Source of the DNA: Citreicella sp. C3M06
Lineage (GTDB): Bacteria > Pseudomonadota > Alphaproteobacteria > Rhodobacterales > Rhodobacteraceae
Direction of reading: 5' to 3'
Length of the DNA stretch: 64,000 nt
Assembly (NCBI RefSeq): GCF_018860705.1
Contig: NZ_JAHKQA010000078.1
Coordinates: 111,187-175,186, forward strand
Made by a program: the position numbers and the translations under genes. The notes beneath the pieces are model-generated. The model worked only from the letters and a program-made list of their open reading frames with translations. It had not been told where the DNA came from and did no database searches. Position 1 is the first letter of the stretch, and every line of letters starts with the position of its first letter. Below are positions 42,501 to 52,457 of the stretch, piece by piece.

Positions 42501-43763
42501 ATGGCCGCCATTCCCTCTGCCCGCGCGCAGGCTGTTCAACTGCTTGGGCAGGTCCTGGGGCAGGGGCGGCTGATGTCAGATGCCATGTCCGGCCATGCGT
42601 GGGAGGCTCTTGCGCCCGCCGACAAGGCCGCCGCGCAGAGGCTGGCGATGGAGGTGCTGCGCAATCTCGACCGCTGCGACCGGGTGCTGAAGCCGCATCT
42701 GCGCAAGAACCCTCCGCTATTCGTGCGCAACGTCTTGCGTCTGGGCGCGCTGGAGCTGTGCAGCGGCGGGGCGGCTCATGGCGTTGTCAACGAAGCGGTG
42801 CAGATGGTTGGCGCCGATCGCAAGACCCAGACCATGAAGGGCATGGTCAACGCTGTCTTGCGCAAGGTGGCCGAGGATGGCCCCGCGCACTGGGCGAAGC
42901 TGCGGGCGCCGCGTCTGGCGCGCTGGCTGCGCGATCCGCTTGTCGCCGCTTGGGGGCCGCATTCGGTGGCCGCGATGGAGGCGGCGCATCTTGCCGGCGC
43001 GCCTCTGGATCTGACTGCCAAGTGCGATCCGCAAGCGCTCGCCGATGCCACAGGCGGCGCGTTGCTGCCCACCGGGTCGGTGCGGCTGGCGCAGGCGGGG
43101 CAGGTGTCGGCGCTGCCCGGCTTCGAGGCTGGCGAGTGGTGGGTGCAGGATGCCGCCGCTGCGCTGCCTGCGCGTTTGCTGGGGGATGTCGCCGGTCTGA
43201 GCGTGCTTGACATGTGCGCCGCCCCCGGGGGTAAGACCATGCAGCTTGCGGCGGCGGGGGCGCGGGTCACCGCGCTTGACCTGTCCGAACATCGCATGGC
43301 GCGGGTTGCCGAGAACCTTGCCCGCACCGGGCTGGCTGCGCAGATCGTGGTTGGCGATGCGTTGGACCATCAGGGCGCCTACGATGCCATCCTGCTCGAT
43401 GCCCCCTGTTCCGCCACTGGCACCATTCGCCGCCACCCGGATCTGCCGCACGCCAAACAGGGTGAGGGCATTTCCGAGCTGATCGGTATTCAGGGCGCAA
43501 TGATCGACCATGCGCTGACGCTGCTGGCGCCGGGCGGGCGGCTAGTGTTCTGCACCTGCTCGCTGATCCCTGATGAGGGCGAATGCCAGATCGAAGAGGC
43601 GCTGGCCCGCCACGAGGGTCTGCGCGTTCTGCGCCCCGAGGCACCCGGTCTTGACGAGGCATGGCGCAGCGACGAGGGCGGCCTGCGTCTTCGGCCCGAT
43701 TTCTGGGCGGATCGCGGCGGCATGGATGGGTTCTATATGGCAGTGCTGCACAAACCCGCCTGA
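42501..43763 (+). CDS. rsmB: 16S rRNA (cytosine-C5)-methyltransferase RsmB family
   Basis: A 420-residue RsmB/Sun-type enzyme. It has an N-terminal NusB-like RNA-binding domain (about 1-130), then a Rossmann methyltransferase domain with VLDMCAAPGGKTMQLA, VTALDLSEHRMARV, the catalytic motif IV DAPCSATGTIRRHPD and motif VI FCTCSLIPDEGE. It methylates a cytosine in 16S rRNA (C967 in E. coli). GGGAGAG lies upstream of the ATG. It precedes a heparinase-like gene and purH, a common alphaproteobacterial order. Confidence 0.93.
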   Translation: MAAIPSARAQAVQLLGQVLGQGRLMSDAMSGHAWEALAPADKAAAQRLAMEVLRNLDRCDRVLKPHLRKNPPLFVRNVLRLGALELCSGGAAHGVVNEAVQMVGADRKTQTMKGMVNAVLRKVAEDGPAHWAKLRAPRLARWLRDPLVAAWGPHSVAAMEAAHLAGAPLDLTAKCDPQALADATGGALLPTGSVRLAQAGQVSALPGFEAGEWWVQDAAAALPARLLGDVAGLSVLDMCAAPGGKTMQLAAAGARVTALDLSEHRMARVAENLARTGLAAQIVVGDALDHQGAYDAILLDAPCSATGTIRRHPDLPHAKQGEGISELIGIQGAMIDHALTLLAPGGRLVFCTCSLIPDEGECQIEEALARHEGLRVLRPEAPGLDEAWRSDEGGLRLRPDFWADRGGMDGFYMAVLHKPA

Positions 43764-43886
43764 TCCGGCCCTTTGCGGGATGACTTGATTCTGTGCGCTT
43801 GGTAAGCTTGTGCCCGAAAGAACCGCGCCACCAAGAGCCGCGGACAGACCCCTGAGTCGGGGCAGGACTGAGGGCAAAAGAGGCGT

Positions 43887-45638
43887 ATGTCACGGACAGA
43901 GGGCTTGTCCGCCGCAATCACGCGGCTTCTCAACCGCTTTCACGCGCGCTTGGCGGCGCGGGCACGGCCGGCGACCGGGTTCGTGTCCAGCCCTGAGCCG
44001 CGCAGCACCGGGCGCTTTTCGCGTGGGCGGCAGCTTTGCGCCGGTAACCTTTTGTTCGCAGGTCATCTTATCGAATCCCCCGGTGCAATGATCTGGGATC
44101 TGAGCGCCCCCGATCCGGCATGGGACGCAGAGATCCACGGGTTTCGCTGGCTCGACGATCTCGCCGCTGTCGGTGACATGCGCGCGCGCGCGCTGGCGCA
44201 GGACTGGCTGTGGGGCTGGATCGACCGCTTTGGCGCGGGGCATGGCGAGGGCTGGTTGCCCGAGGCGGCGGGCCAGCGGCTGATCCGCTGCATTCATCAC
44301 GCGCTGTTCGTGCTGAGGGGCACCGACGGCGCGCGCTCTGATCTGTTCTTCCAGTCGCTGGCGCGGCAGACGATCTTTCTGGCGCGGCGCTGGAAAGCCT
44401 CGCCGCCGGGGCTGCCGCGTTTCGAAGCGCTGACCGGGTTGCTCTATGCCGGGCTGGCGCTAGAGGGCATGGCCGAACATGTTGCCCCGGCGCTTCGGGC
44501 TCTGGCGCGCGAATGCGATGCGCAGATCGATGCTCGGGGCGGCATTCCCACGCGCAATCCCGAAGAGCTGCTCGAGGTGTTTACCCTGCTGACATGGGCG
44601 CAGGCGGCGCTAGAGGCGAGCGATCGCGAACCAGACCCGGCGCTGACCGCTGCCATTGCCCGCATCGCGCCGACGCTGCGGGCGCTGCGCCATGCCGATG
44701 GCGGGCTGGCCCGGTTTCAGGGTGGGGGAAAGGGCATCGACGGGCGGCTCGATCAGGCGCTTGCCGCCTCTGGTGTGCGCCGCAAGCCTGCGGACGGGCT
44801 TGCGATGGGCTATGCGCGGCTTGGCTTTGCCCGCACCACGGTGATCATCGACGCCGCGCCGCCGCCGCGCGGCAAGGCCAGCGCCGATGCCCATGCCTCG
44901 ACCCTTGCCTTCGAGCTGACCTCGGGACGGCGGCCGCTGGTGGTCAGCTGCGGTGCGGGCACCGTCTTTGGCGAGGACTGGCGCCGCGCCGGGCGCGCCA
45001 CGCCATCGCATTCGACGCTGTGCCTTGATGGCTACAGCTCGGCGCGGCTGGCCGAGCCGACAATGGTTGGCGGGATGCTGCGCGAATATCTCGAAGAGGC
45101 GCCCGAAGACGTGCCGGTGCAGATCACGCCCTCGGACGACGGGCTGTGCTTTGAGGGCGGACATGACGGCTATCGCCGCACCCATGGGCTGACCCATGCC
45201 CGCAAGCTTGAGCTGTCGCAGGACGGGCGCACCCTGATTGGCGAAGACCTGCTGACCACCCTGACCGACCCCGACAAGCGCCTGTTCGACCGGCGCATGG
45301 ATCACGCCCAGCTCAGCGGCCTGCCCTGGCAGCTCCGATTCCATCTGCACCCGGATGTCGATGCGGCACTTGATATGGGCGGCTACGCCGTGTCGATGGC
45401 GCTGAAATCCGGCGAGATCTGGGTGTTTCGGGCGGAACAGGGGCCGCAACTGACGCTGGAGCCCTCGGTTTACCTTGAAAAGGGCCGTTTGCGGCCCCGC
45501 GCGAGCAAACAGGTCGTTTTATCCGGCCGCGCGATGGAGTATGCGAGCCGCATCCGCTGGAGCCTGGCCAAGGCACAGGAGACCGCCATCGCGGTCCGGG
45601 ACCTGGTCGAGACGAGGGCGGAAGACGAGACGCCTTAA
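43887..45638 (+). CDS. heparinase II/III family protein
   Basis: A 583-residue protein of the heparinase II/III family often found between rsmB and purH in alphaproteobacteria. The N-terminal half is helical ([37 protein letters not shown]), and the C-terminal half a beta domain with [21 protein letters not shown] and [11 protein letters not shown]. No signal peptide is evident, so it may be cytosolic or secreted by another route. The substrate is unknown; polysaccharide lyase activity is inferred from family membership only. Confidence 0.85.
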   Translation: MSRTEGLSAAITRLLNRFHARLAARARPATGFVSSPEPRSTGRFSRGRQLCAGNLLFAGHLIESPGAMIWDLSAPDPAWDAEIHGFRWLDDLAAVGDMRARALAQDWLWGWIDRFGAGHGEGWLPEAAGQRLIRCIHHALFVLRGTDGARSDLFFQSLARQTIFLARRWKASPPGLPRFEALTGLLYAGLALEGMAEHVAPALRALARECDAQIDARGGIPTRNPEELLEVFTLLTWAQAALEASDREPDPALTAAIARIAPTLRALRHADGGLARFQGGGKGIDGRLDQALAASGVRRKPADGLAMGYARLGFARTTVIIDAAPPPRGKASADAHASTLAFELTSGRRPLVVSCGAGTVFGEDWRRAGRATPSHSTLCLDGYSSARLAEPTMVGGMLREYLEEAPEDVPVQITPSDDGLCFEGGHDGYRRTHGLTHARKLELSQDGRTLIGEDLLTTLTDPDKRLFDRRMDHAQLSGLPWQLRFHLHPDVDAALDMGGYAVSMALKSGEIWVFRAEQGPQLTLEPSVYLEKGRLRPRASKQVVLSGRAMEYASRIRWSLAKAQETAIAVRDLVETRAEDETP

Positions 45639-45657
45639 CCTTTGGGAACCGATCCGT

Positions 45658-47247
45658 ATGCCTGACCTGCACAAAGTCGCCCGCGCCCTGATTTCCGTAT
45701 CCGACAAGAAGGGGCTCATCGAGCTGGGCCAGGCGCTGGCCTCGCGCGGGATCGAGATCCTGTCGACCGGCGGCTCCGCCGCTGCCCTGCGTGCCGAGGG
45801 CGTGCCGGTGCGCGATGTCGCCGAGGTGACCGAGTTCCCCGAGATGATGGATGGCCGGGTCAAGACCCTGCACCCGCGCATCCATGGTGGTCTGCTGGCG
45901 CTGCGCGACAACGACGCCCATGTCGACGCGATGAAGGGCCATGACATCCCGGAAATCGACTTGCTGGTGGTGAACCTCTACCCGTTCGAGGAAACCGTGG
46001 CCAAGGGCGCCGATTACGACACCTGCATCGAGAACATCGACATCGGCGGCCCGGCGATGATCCGCGCTGCGGCCAAGAACCATGCCTTTGTCAATGTCGT
46101 GGTCGACGTGGCCGATTACGAGCCGCTGCTGGCCGAGCTTGATGCCAATGACGGCGCCACCAGCTATGCCTTCCGCCAGAAGCTGGCGCAGGTCGCCTAT
46201 GCCCGCACCGGCGCGTATGACGCCGCCGTGTCGACATGGATGGCGGGCGCGCTGGACGATGCCGCACCGCGCCGCCGCGCCTTTGCTGGAAGCCTCGCGC
46301 AGACCCTGCGCTATGGCGAGAACCCGCATCAGGCGGCGTCGTTCTACCGCGATGGCTCGGATCGCCCGGGCGTTGCCAGCGCCGTGCAGCATCAGGGCAA
46401 GGAACTGAGCTACAACAACATTAACGACACCGACGCGGCCTTTGAACTCGTGTCGGAATTCCTGCCCAGCGATGGCCCGGCGGTGGCGATCATCAAGCAC
46501 GCAAACCCCAGCGGTGTGGCGCGCGGGGCGACCCTGCTGGAGGCCTATAAAAAGGCCTATGATTGCGATCGCACCTCGGCCTTTGGCGGCATCGTGGCGC
46601 TGAACGGCAAGCTGGACGCAGAAACCGCCGAGGCGATCACCGAGATCTTTACCGAGGTGGTCATTGCGCCGGGCGCGGATGACGCGGCCAAGGAGATCTT
46701 TGCCAAGAAGAAGAACCTGCGCCTGCTGACCACCAATGGCGTTGCCAACCCGGGCACGCCGGGCCTGACCTATCGGCAGGTGGCGGGCGGTTTCCTTGTG
46801 CAGGACAAGGACACCGGGATGATCGGCCTTGATGATCTGCGGGTGGTGACCAAGCGCCAGCCGACCGACGATGAACTGCGCGACCTGCTGTTCGCGTGGA
46901 AGGTGGCCAAGCACGTCAAGTCCAACGCCATCGTTTACGTCAGGGACGGCGCCACCGTCGGCGTTGGCGCGGGCCAGATGAGCCGCCTTGATTCGGCGCT
47001 GATCGCCGCCAAGAAGGCCGAGCGCATGGCCGAGGCGATGGGCCTGCCCGAACCGCTGACCAAGGGCTCGGCGGTGGCGTCGGATGCGTTCTTCCCCTTT
47101 GCCGATGGGCTGCTCGAAGCGGCGGCGGCGGGCGCGAGCACCGTCATCCAGCCGGGCGGCTCGATGCGCGACGACGAGGTGATCGCCGCCGCTGACGAGG
47201 CGGGCCTTGCGATGGTCTTTACCGGAATGCGCCATTTCCGGCACTGA
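45658..47247 (+). CDS. purH: bifunctional AICAR transformylase/IMP cyclohydrolase PurH
   Basis: PurH performs the last two steps of purine synthesis, formylating AICAR and closing the IMP ring. The 529-residue protein has an N-terminal MGS-like cyclohydrolase domain ([44 protein letters not shown]) and a C-terminal transformylase domain with YGENPHQAA, the catalytic [11 protein letters not shown] and [11 protein letters not shown]. The ATG at 45658 gives the standard N-terminus. It is 20 bp downstream of the heparinase gene and followed by a strong terminator. Confidence 0.97.
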   Translation: MPDLHKVARALISVSDKKGLIELGQALASRGIEILSTGGSAAALRAEGVPVRDVAEVTEFPEMMDGRVKTLHPRIHGGLLALRDNDAHVDAMKGHDIPEIDLLVVNLYPFEETVAKGADYDTCIENIDIGGPAMIRAAAKNHAFVNVVVDVADYEPLLAELDANDGATSYAFRQKLAQVAYARTGAYDAAVSTWMAGALDDAAPRRRAFAGSLAQTLRYGENPHQAASFYRDGSDRPGVASAVQHQGKELSYNNINDTDAAFELVSEFLPSDGPAVAIIKHANPSGVARGATLLEAYKKAYDCDRTSAFGGIVALNGKLDAETAEAITEIFTEVVIAPGADDAAKEIFAKKKNLRLLTTNGVANPGTPGLTYRQVAGGFLVQDKDTGMIGLDDLRVVTKRQPTDDELRDLLFAWKVAKHVKSNAIVYVRDGATVGVGAGQMSRLDSALIAAKKAERMAEAMGLPEPLTKGSAVASDAFFPFADGLLEAAAAGASTVIQPGGSMRDDEVIAAADEAGLAMVFTGMRHFRH

Positions 47248-47272
47248 GCCAGATTCGCCAGCCAGACAAAGC

Positions 47273-47305
47273 AAAAGGGCCGGAGCATCGCTCCGGCCCT
47301 TTTTT
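47273..47305 (+). terminator. Rho-independent terminator after purH
   Basis: Ten-base stem GGGCCGGAGC / GCTCCGGCCC with a 3-nt loop, A4 on the 5' side and T6 on the 3' side. It lies between convergent purH and the M16 gene and may work both ways. Confidence 0.9.
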
Positions 47306-47341
47306 CATGTGCTGCGCAAGTTTCATGTACGGCGCAGGGGC

Positions 47342-48655
47342 TCAGCCCGGCGTTTCTTCCAGCCCCTCGGGCTGGCCAATCACGACAAAACGCAGCGCCT
47401 CTGGCTTGAGGATGCGCGATGCGACGCGGTTGACCTCATCCAGAGTCAGGGCCTCGATCTTGTCGTTGCGGGTCAGCACGTAGTCCGGGGTCAGCCCGTC
47501 CATCTGCATCCCCACGAGAATGCGCGCGATCGGCCCGTTGCCATCGAATCGCAGCGGATAGGCACCGGTGAGATAGGTCTGTGCCTGCGTCAGCTCCGCC
47601 TGCGTGACGCCGCTTTGCGCCATTTTCGCCCATTCGTCACGGATCACCGAGACCGCCTCGGCGATGCGGTCATTGGCCGAGGCGACGCGGCCGACGTACA
47701 GCTCGGCATGGTCCATCGGCATCAGGTAGGAATAAACGCCATAGGTCAGCCCGCGCTTTTCGCGCACTTCATTCATCAGGCGCGCCTCGAATCCGCCGCC
47801 GCCAAGGATGGTGTTCAGCACATAGGCGGCAAAGAAATCCGGATCGTCGCGTGTGATGCCCTCATGGCCGAAGATCGCCACCGATTGCGGCGTCTCAAAG
47901 GGCACCACGGTCACACCCGCCGTGGTGGAGACCTGCATGTCCGGCGGCAACGCTGCGCCAGACTCCGGCAGATCCGCCAGCAAATTGTCGATCAGCGCCG
48001 ACAGCTCGTCCGCCGAGATATCGCCCGCCGCCGAGATATACACCCGATCACGGGTCATCGCGGCTTGATGCGCGGCGATCAGATCCGCGCGGGTCAGCGC
48101 CGTCACGCTGTCGATGATGCCGTCCGAGGCGCGGGCATAGGGGTGATCGCCGAACACCAGCGAATCAAAGGCGTGCGAGGCGATGGCGTCGGGGTCCTTG
48201 GCATCGCTGGCGATGCCCGACAGCACCTGCTGGCGCACCCGCTCGATGGCATCATCATCAAAACGCGGCTCGATCAGGCTCTGGCGCAGCAGGTCCACCG
48301 CCTCATCGCGGTTTTCGGTCAGGAACTGCGCAGAAACGGCGATGCTGTCGGTGCTGGCACGGTAGCGATAGCTGGCCGCCAGCGATTCGCTCGCCTCGGC
48401 AAAGGCGGCGGAGTCCATCTCGCCCGCGCCTTCCTCAAGCAGGCCGGTCATCAGGTTGATGGCGCCCTCCTTGCCCGGTGCATCCAGCGAGGTGCCGCCC
48501 CGAAAGCGGATTTCCAGCGAGGTGAAGGGAATGCTGTCTTCCTGCGCCAGCCATGCGTGAAAACCGCCCGGCGTGTCGACTTGCTGGATCTGCATCTCTG
48601 CCAGCGCCGGAGAGGCAACAAACAGCGCGAAAGCGGCGGCGAGAAACGGCTTCAT
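47342..48655 (-). CDS. M16 family peptidase-like protein, probably non-catalytic partner
   Basis: A 437-residue exported protein (signal [19 protein letters not shown]) of the M16B family. The N-terminal half lacks the inverted zinc motif Hxx[17 protein letters not shown] stands where HFLEHLLFKG is expected. The C-terminal half keeps the substrate-binding Arg/Tyr segment ([25 protein letters not shown] in two parts). It is therefore likely the non-catalytic half of a heterodimer with the adjacent active protein, as with mitochondrial processing peptidase alpha. Its ATG overlaps the stop of the upstream partner. Confidence 0.88.
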   Translation of the reverse strand: MKPFLAAAFALFVASPALAEMQIQQVDTPGGFHAWLAQEDSIPFTSLEIRFRGGTSLDAPGKEGAINLMTGLLEEGAGEMDSAAFAEASESLAASYRYRASTDSIAVSAQFLTENRDEAVDLLRQSLIEPRFDDDAIERVRQQVLSGIASDAKDPDAIASHAFDSLVFGDHPYARASDGIIDSVTALTRADLIAAHQAAMTRDRVYISAAGDISADELSALIDNLLADLPESGAALPPDMQVSTTAGVTVVPFETPQSVAIFGHEGITRDDPDFFAAYVLNTILGGGGFEARLMNEVREKRGLTYGVYSYLMPMDHAELYVGRVASANDRIAEAVSVIRDEWAKMAQSGVTQAELTQAQTYLTGAYPLRFDGNGPIARILVGMQMDGLTPDYVLTRNDKIEALTLDEVNRVASRILKPEALRFVVIGQPEGLEETPG

Positions 48656-50067
48656 TGGGTCACCTCCTTGCTGGCGGGCAGCGATACCGGCTGCCCTGAT
48701 GCAGGCGCATCGCGCGCGGGCATCAGATAGCCGGTGACCGCTTGGCTGGGATCGAACAGGCTGCGCGCGGCGGCGACGATCTCCTCCGGGGTGACCTGCT
48801 GCAGGATCTGCGGCCAGTCGTGAATGTCGTCAATGGTGAGGCCGGATGTCAGCGCATCGCCATAGCGCCGCGCCAGCGAGCTGACGTTGTCACGCTCATA
48901 GATCGCTTCGGCGCGCAGCTGGAACTTGATCCGGTCAAGCTGTTCCTCGTCAACGCCATCGCTGAGGAAACGTGCCAGTACCTCGTCCATCTGCGCCTCG
49001 GCCTGCTCCAGCGTCACCCCCGGCGCGGGCACCACCACGAGACCAAAATCGGTGTCGTCATAGCTGGTGCCATTATACCACGCGCTGGTGTAGATCGCCG
49101 TCTGGCTATCGAATTGCAGCGCCCGCGTCAGAACCGAGGTCTGCCCGCCCGACAATACCTGCGCCAGCAGCGTCAGCGCGGCGGCGGCGCGTTGATCGCC
49201 TGCATCGCGTTCGGGCGCAAGATAACGCCGCATGACATAGGGCTGGGCCACGCGCGGGTCGGACATGCTCAGGCGCCGTTCGGCCAGCTGCGGCGGCTCC
49301 TGCGGGCGGATGCGCTCGGCGTCAAGCTCGGGATTCGGGGGCAGGGGGCCGTAATATTGCTCGGCCAGACGGTGCACCTCGTCGGGGGTGACATCGCCCG
49401 CCACGATTACGATGGCGTTGTTGGGCGCATAATTGCGGTGGTAGAAATCATAGGCGGCGGCAAGATCGAGCGTTTCCATCTCGGGGCGCCAGCCGATGAT
49501 CGGCACGCCGTAGCGGCTGTTCATGAACATCGCTGCGCTCATCTGTTCGCGCATCAGCGCCGAGGGGTCGTTTTCGACACGCATGTTGCGCTCTTCGATG
49601 ATGACCTGCCGTTCGGTGGCGATGTCCCCCTCGTCGAGCCGCAGGTTGACCATGCGGTCGGCTTCCATCTTCATCATCAGGCCAAGGCGGTCGGCGGCGA
49701 CGTTCTGGAAATAGGCGGTCTGGTCATACGAGGTGAAGGCGTTGTCGTTGCCGCCGTTCGCGGCCACGGTCTTGCTGAATTCGCCGGGGGCAAGCGTATC
49801 GGTGCCCTTGAACAGCAGATGTTCCAGAAAATGCGCCACGCCGGAACGCCCCGCCGTTTCATCCGCCGATCCGGCGCGATACCAGACCATATGGGTGACC
49901 ACCGGCGCGCGATGATCTTCGATCACCACCACCTGCAGCCCGTTGTCCAGCGTGAAGCTCGTCACTTGATCCGGCGCCACGGCGGCGGGTTGTGGCGCGC
50001 TGTCCTGCGCGTGCAGGGGTAGGGCGGTAAGCAGGGCGGCAGCAAGGGCCGCGGCGCATTTCAACAT
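48652..50067 (-). CDS. M16 family zinc metallopeptidase (catalytic subunit)
   Basis: A 471-residue exported M16B peptidase: signal peptide (MLKCAAALAAALLTALPLHA), then VIEDHRAPVVTHMVWYRAGS and the zinc site HFLEHLLFKGTD with the distal Glu in TERQVIIEERNM. The ATG at 50067 is preferred; a TTG two codons earlier is closer to the GGAG. With the following gene it forms a likely periplasmic heterodimeric protease. Both lie in an operon after lspA and a DUF3035 lipoprotein, so processing of exported proteins or peptides is plausible. Confidence 0.9.
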   Translation of the reverse strand: MLKCAAALAAALLTALPLHAQDSAPQPAAVAPDQVTSFTLDNGLQVVVIEDHRAPVVTHMVWYRAGSADETAGRSGVAHFLEHLLFKGTDTLAPGEFSKTVAANGGNDNAFTSYDQTAYFQNVAADRLGLMMKMEADRMVNLRLDEGDIATERQVIIEERNMRVENDPSALMREQMSAAMFMNSRYGVPIIGWRPEMETLDLAAAYDFYHRNYAPNNAIVIVAGDVTPDEVHRLAEQYYGPLPPNPELDAERIRPQEPPQLAERRLSMSDPRVAQPYVMRRYLAPERDAGDQRAAAALTLLAQVLSGGQTSVLTRALQFDSQTAIYTSAWYNGTSYDDTDFGLVVVPAPGVTLEQAEAQMDEVLARFLSDGVDEEQLDRIKFQLRAEAIYERDNVSSLARRYGDALTSGLTIDDIHDWPQILQQVTPEEIVAAARSLFDPSQAVTGYLMPARDAPASGQPVSLPASKEVTQ

Positions 50068-50159
50068 CGGCAAGTCACTCCGGTAGGGACGTGGTGCCGA
50101 TGAGGCTAGACGGGAACGGGGGCCATTCCAAGCCGCGCTTGCGGGATCGTGATGCGCAG

Positions 50160-50687
50160 TCAGTCGGCGTAATCTGCCGGAGGCGCCGAGGGCGTGCGCG
50201 CCCCCGCCCGGCGGAACGCCTCGAGCACCGCGTAGGTATCAAGCCACTGGCTGCGATAGGCGTCGTAATATTCGTCCGTCGGCACGATCTTCCAGCTGAA
50301 CAGCGACTTGCGCTTGCGGAAGTCAAGATCCTCGGCGGCAAGCTGGGCGCGGATCTGCGGATCACGCCCAAAGCGCGAGGCGGTGCTGATAAGCGCGCCC
50401 TCAGACACAGGCGAGCCATCGGCCGTCAGCCGCGCCGGATTCCCGCCCAGCGCCGCAACGGCATCCGCCTTTGGCGTCTGGTCGGCCTGATTGGCCCCGC
50501 CCGGAACCGGTGCAGGCAGCGCGGCGAAATTCGGCGGCGTCTGCAACGGCTTGTTGGGCACGATGGCAAACTCTTCGGGCTTGCCGCTGTTGGCCTGCAG
50601 GCGATGCAGGCGAATATCCCGCTCACCCGAGGAACAGGCGCCGAGCAGCAACACTCCCGACATCATTGCGATCTGCGCGAGCTTCAT
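50160..50687 (-). CDS. DUF3035 lipoprotein
   Basis: A 175-residue lipoprotein: signal MKLAQIAMMSGVLLLGAC with lipobox LGAC, then a Pro-rich segment (PNKPLQTPPNFAALPAPVPG) and a C-terminal region DLDFRKRKSLFSWKIVPTDEYYDAYRSQ, the DUF3035 pattern of Rhodobacteraceae. The function is unknown. It lies between lspA, which would cleave its signal peptide, and the M16 peptidase pair, and is probably co-transcribed with them. Confidence 0.88.
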   Translation of the reverse strand: MKLAQIAMMSGVLLLGACSSGERDIRLHRLQANSGKPEEFAIVPNKPLQTPPNFAALPAPVPGGANQADQTPKADAVAALGGNPARLTADGSPVSEGALISTASRFGRDPQIRAQLAAEDLDFRKRKSLFSWKIVPTDEYYDAYRSQWLDTYAVLEAFRRAGARTPSAPPADYAD

Positions 50688-50740
50688 TGCCAGCCTCCGG
50701 TTCTCGTCTTCATTCGCTTTAACCTATCGGGCAAGCCTCG

Positions 50741-51277
50741 TCACGGGGCCTTTTTTCCCGCCCCGGTCTTGCCAGTCCCGGCGCGGTCGCGCCTGCCGGG
50801 CAACAGCACCAGCCCAAGCGCTCCGGCAAAGATCGCAATGTCGGCAACGTTGAAGGCAAACGGGTTGGCGATGCCACAGCACGACATGTTGAGAAAATCC
50901 GCCACCGCGCCGTATAGCAGTCGGTCGACCACGTTGCCCAGCGCGCCGCCGATCAGCAAGCCGCCCGCCACGAGCCCGGGCAGCCCCGGCGGGTCGCGCC
51001 GCAGCCAGACCACGACAAACAGCACGATGCCAAGCGCCACCGAGATCAAGATCCATTTTGTCGCCTCAGAGCCGCTTCCCAGCAGCCCGAAGTTGATGCC
51101 GTAATTCCATGCCATGCGGAAATTCAGCAGCGGCGGCAGAACGTCGATGGTATGGCGCACGTCCAGCGCCATCACATGCACGACGATCCATTTGCTCAAC
51201 TGGTCGATGATGAAGGTGAGCAGCGCCACCCAAGCCACGATCCGCACGTTCTGTCTCCACCTCTTGGGGTTCGCCAC
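50741..51277 (-). CDS. lspA: lipoprotein signal peptidase LspA
   Basis: LspA cleaves the signal peptide of prolipoproteins in the inner membrane. The 178-residue protein has four hydrophobic segments and the two catalytic aspartates in GNVVDRLLYGAVADFLN and FNVADIAIFAG. The N-terminal IIDQLSKW is also conserved. The start is GTG at 51277. It heads the minus-strand operon lspA-DUF3035-M16-M16. Confidence 0.94.
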   Translation of the reverse strand: MANPKRWRQNVRIVAWVALLTFIIDQLSKWIVVHVMALDVRHTIDVLPPLLNFRMAWNYGINFGLLGSGSEATKWILISVALGIVLFVVVWLRRDPPGLPGLVAGGLLIGGALGNVVDRLLYGAVADFLNMSCCGIANPFAFNVADIAIFAGALGLVLLPGRRDRAGTGKTGAGKKAP

Positions 51278-51350
51278 GCTCTACCCTCCCGACGCGCCGT
51301 TGAAAAGGTCCGGGGCAGGGTGACGGCGCTCAGCACCGCTCACAAGTGCA

Positions 51351-51374
51351 AAAGGGCCGGACGAGCCGGCCCCT
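51351..51374 (-). terminator. Rho-independent terminator after dapA (minus strand)
   Basis: On the minus strand GGGCCGG-CTCGT-CCGGCCC followed by TTTT. It separates dapA from lspA. Confidence 0.75.
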
Positions 51375-51381
51375 GCGGGTT

Positions 51382-51435
51382 TCTTCTGGCGTCAAATATC
51401 CCGGGGGAGCCGCAGGCGGGGGCAGCGCCCCCCTG
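51382..51435 (-). repeat. palindromic intergenic repeat, subtype B (copy 3, dapA-lspA)
   Basis: Inverted orientation: TTCTTCTGGCG, TCAAATATCCCGGGGG, then GGGGGCAGCGCCCCCC. It lies between the dapA stop and its terminator. Confidence 0.7.
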
Positions 51436-51447
51436 CAACGCTGGATC

Positions 51448-52323
51448 TCAGTCCAGCAGCCCGGCGTGGCGCAGCGCCGCATCCAGCCGCGCCGCGACAG
51501 GCTCGCTCACCGGCAACAGCGGCAGGCGCACTTCGTTCTCGCACAGGCCAAGCTTCGACATGGCGTATTTCGCCCCCGACACGCCCGGCTCGGCAAAGAT
51601 CGCCTGATGCAGCGGCATCAGCTTGTCCTGAAGCTCGAGCGCCTTGGCGAAATCGCCCGCAAGCGTGGCTTCCTGCACCTGCGCGCAAAGCGCCGGCGCC
51701 ACGTTTGCGGTCACGGAAATGCAGCCGATTCCGCCCTGCGCGTTGAACCCGTGCGCGGTGGCATCCTCGCCCGAGATCTGCAGGAAATCGAGGCCACAGG
51801 TGATGCGCTGGGCGCTGACCCGGGCCAGATCGCCTGTCGCGTCCTTGACCCCGACGATGCGCGGCAGCTTGGCAAGCGTGCCCATGGTCGCCGGGCTCAT
51901 GTCCACCACCGAGCGGCCGGGGATGTTGTAGATCACCAGCGGGATCTCGGCGCAGTCATGCAGCGCGGTGAAATGCGCGATCATCCCCGCCTGCGTCGGC
52001 TTGTTGTAATACGGCGTCACCACCAGCGCCGCGTCGGCGCCGATGCGCTTGGCGAATTGCACAAAGCGCATTGCCTCGACCGTGCTGTTCGATCCGGCGC
52101 CAGCGATTACCGGAATACGGCCCGCCACCGCGTCGACGACGCATTGGATCACGGCTTCATGCTCGGCATGGGTCAGCGTCGGGCTCTCGCCGGTGGTGCC
52201 GACGGGAACCAGCCCGTGGCTGCCTTGCGTGACATGCCATTCGACAAGGCGTTTGAGCGTGTCGAAATCCACTGCGCCGTCCTTGAACGGCGTAATCAGG
52301 GCGGGCATAGACCCTTTCAACAT
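51448..52323 (-). CDS. dapA: 4-hydroxy-tetrahydrodipicolinate synthase DapA
   Basis: DapA condenses pyruvate and aspartate semialdehyde, the committed step to lysine and diaminopimelate. The 291-residue aldolase has [27 protein letters not shown], the conserved Tyr of [10 protein letters not shown] and the Schiff-base Lys in [11 protein letters not shown]. The ATG at 52323 ([13 protein letters not shown]) matches the family start; an ATG four codons upstream (52335) is also possible. It is divergent from slt. Confidence 0.96.
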   Translation of the reverse strand: MLKGSMPALITPFKDGAVDFDTLKRLVEWHVTQGSHGLVPVGTTGESPTLTHAEHEAVIQCVVDAVAGRIPVIAGAGSNSTVEAMRFVQFAKRIGADAALVVTPYYNKPTQAGMIAHFTALHDCAEIPLVIYNIPGRSVVDMSPATMGTLAKLPRIVGVKDATGDLARVSAQRITCGLDFLQISGEDATAHGFNAQGGIGCISVTANVAPALCAQVQEATLAGDFAKALELQDKLMPLHQAIFAEPGVSGAKYAMSKLGLCENEVRLPLLPVSEPVAARLDAALRHAGLLD

Positions 52324-52457
52324 GACACGCTCCATTTTCTGTTGTCTCCTTGCAGTGAACTGTCCCGTCCTGCCAGAGTTGTGAGTTGGACAGGCAGGGC
52401 AGGCAGGGTAGTCTCTGCCGCGCGTCTATTCCTTTTCAAAACGGAAATTGCAAGCTC

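Noticed and set aside
3961..51435. CRISPR array from the recurring palindromes
   Set aside because: The copies are scattered over 47 kb, lie singly or in inverted pairs, and have no regular spacers or cas genes.
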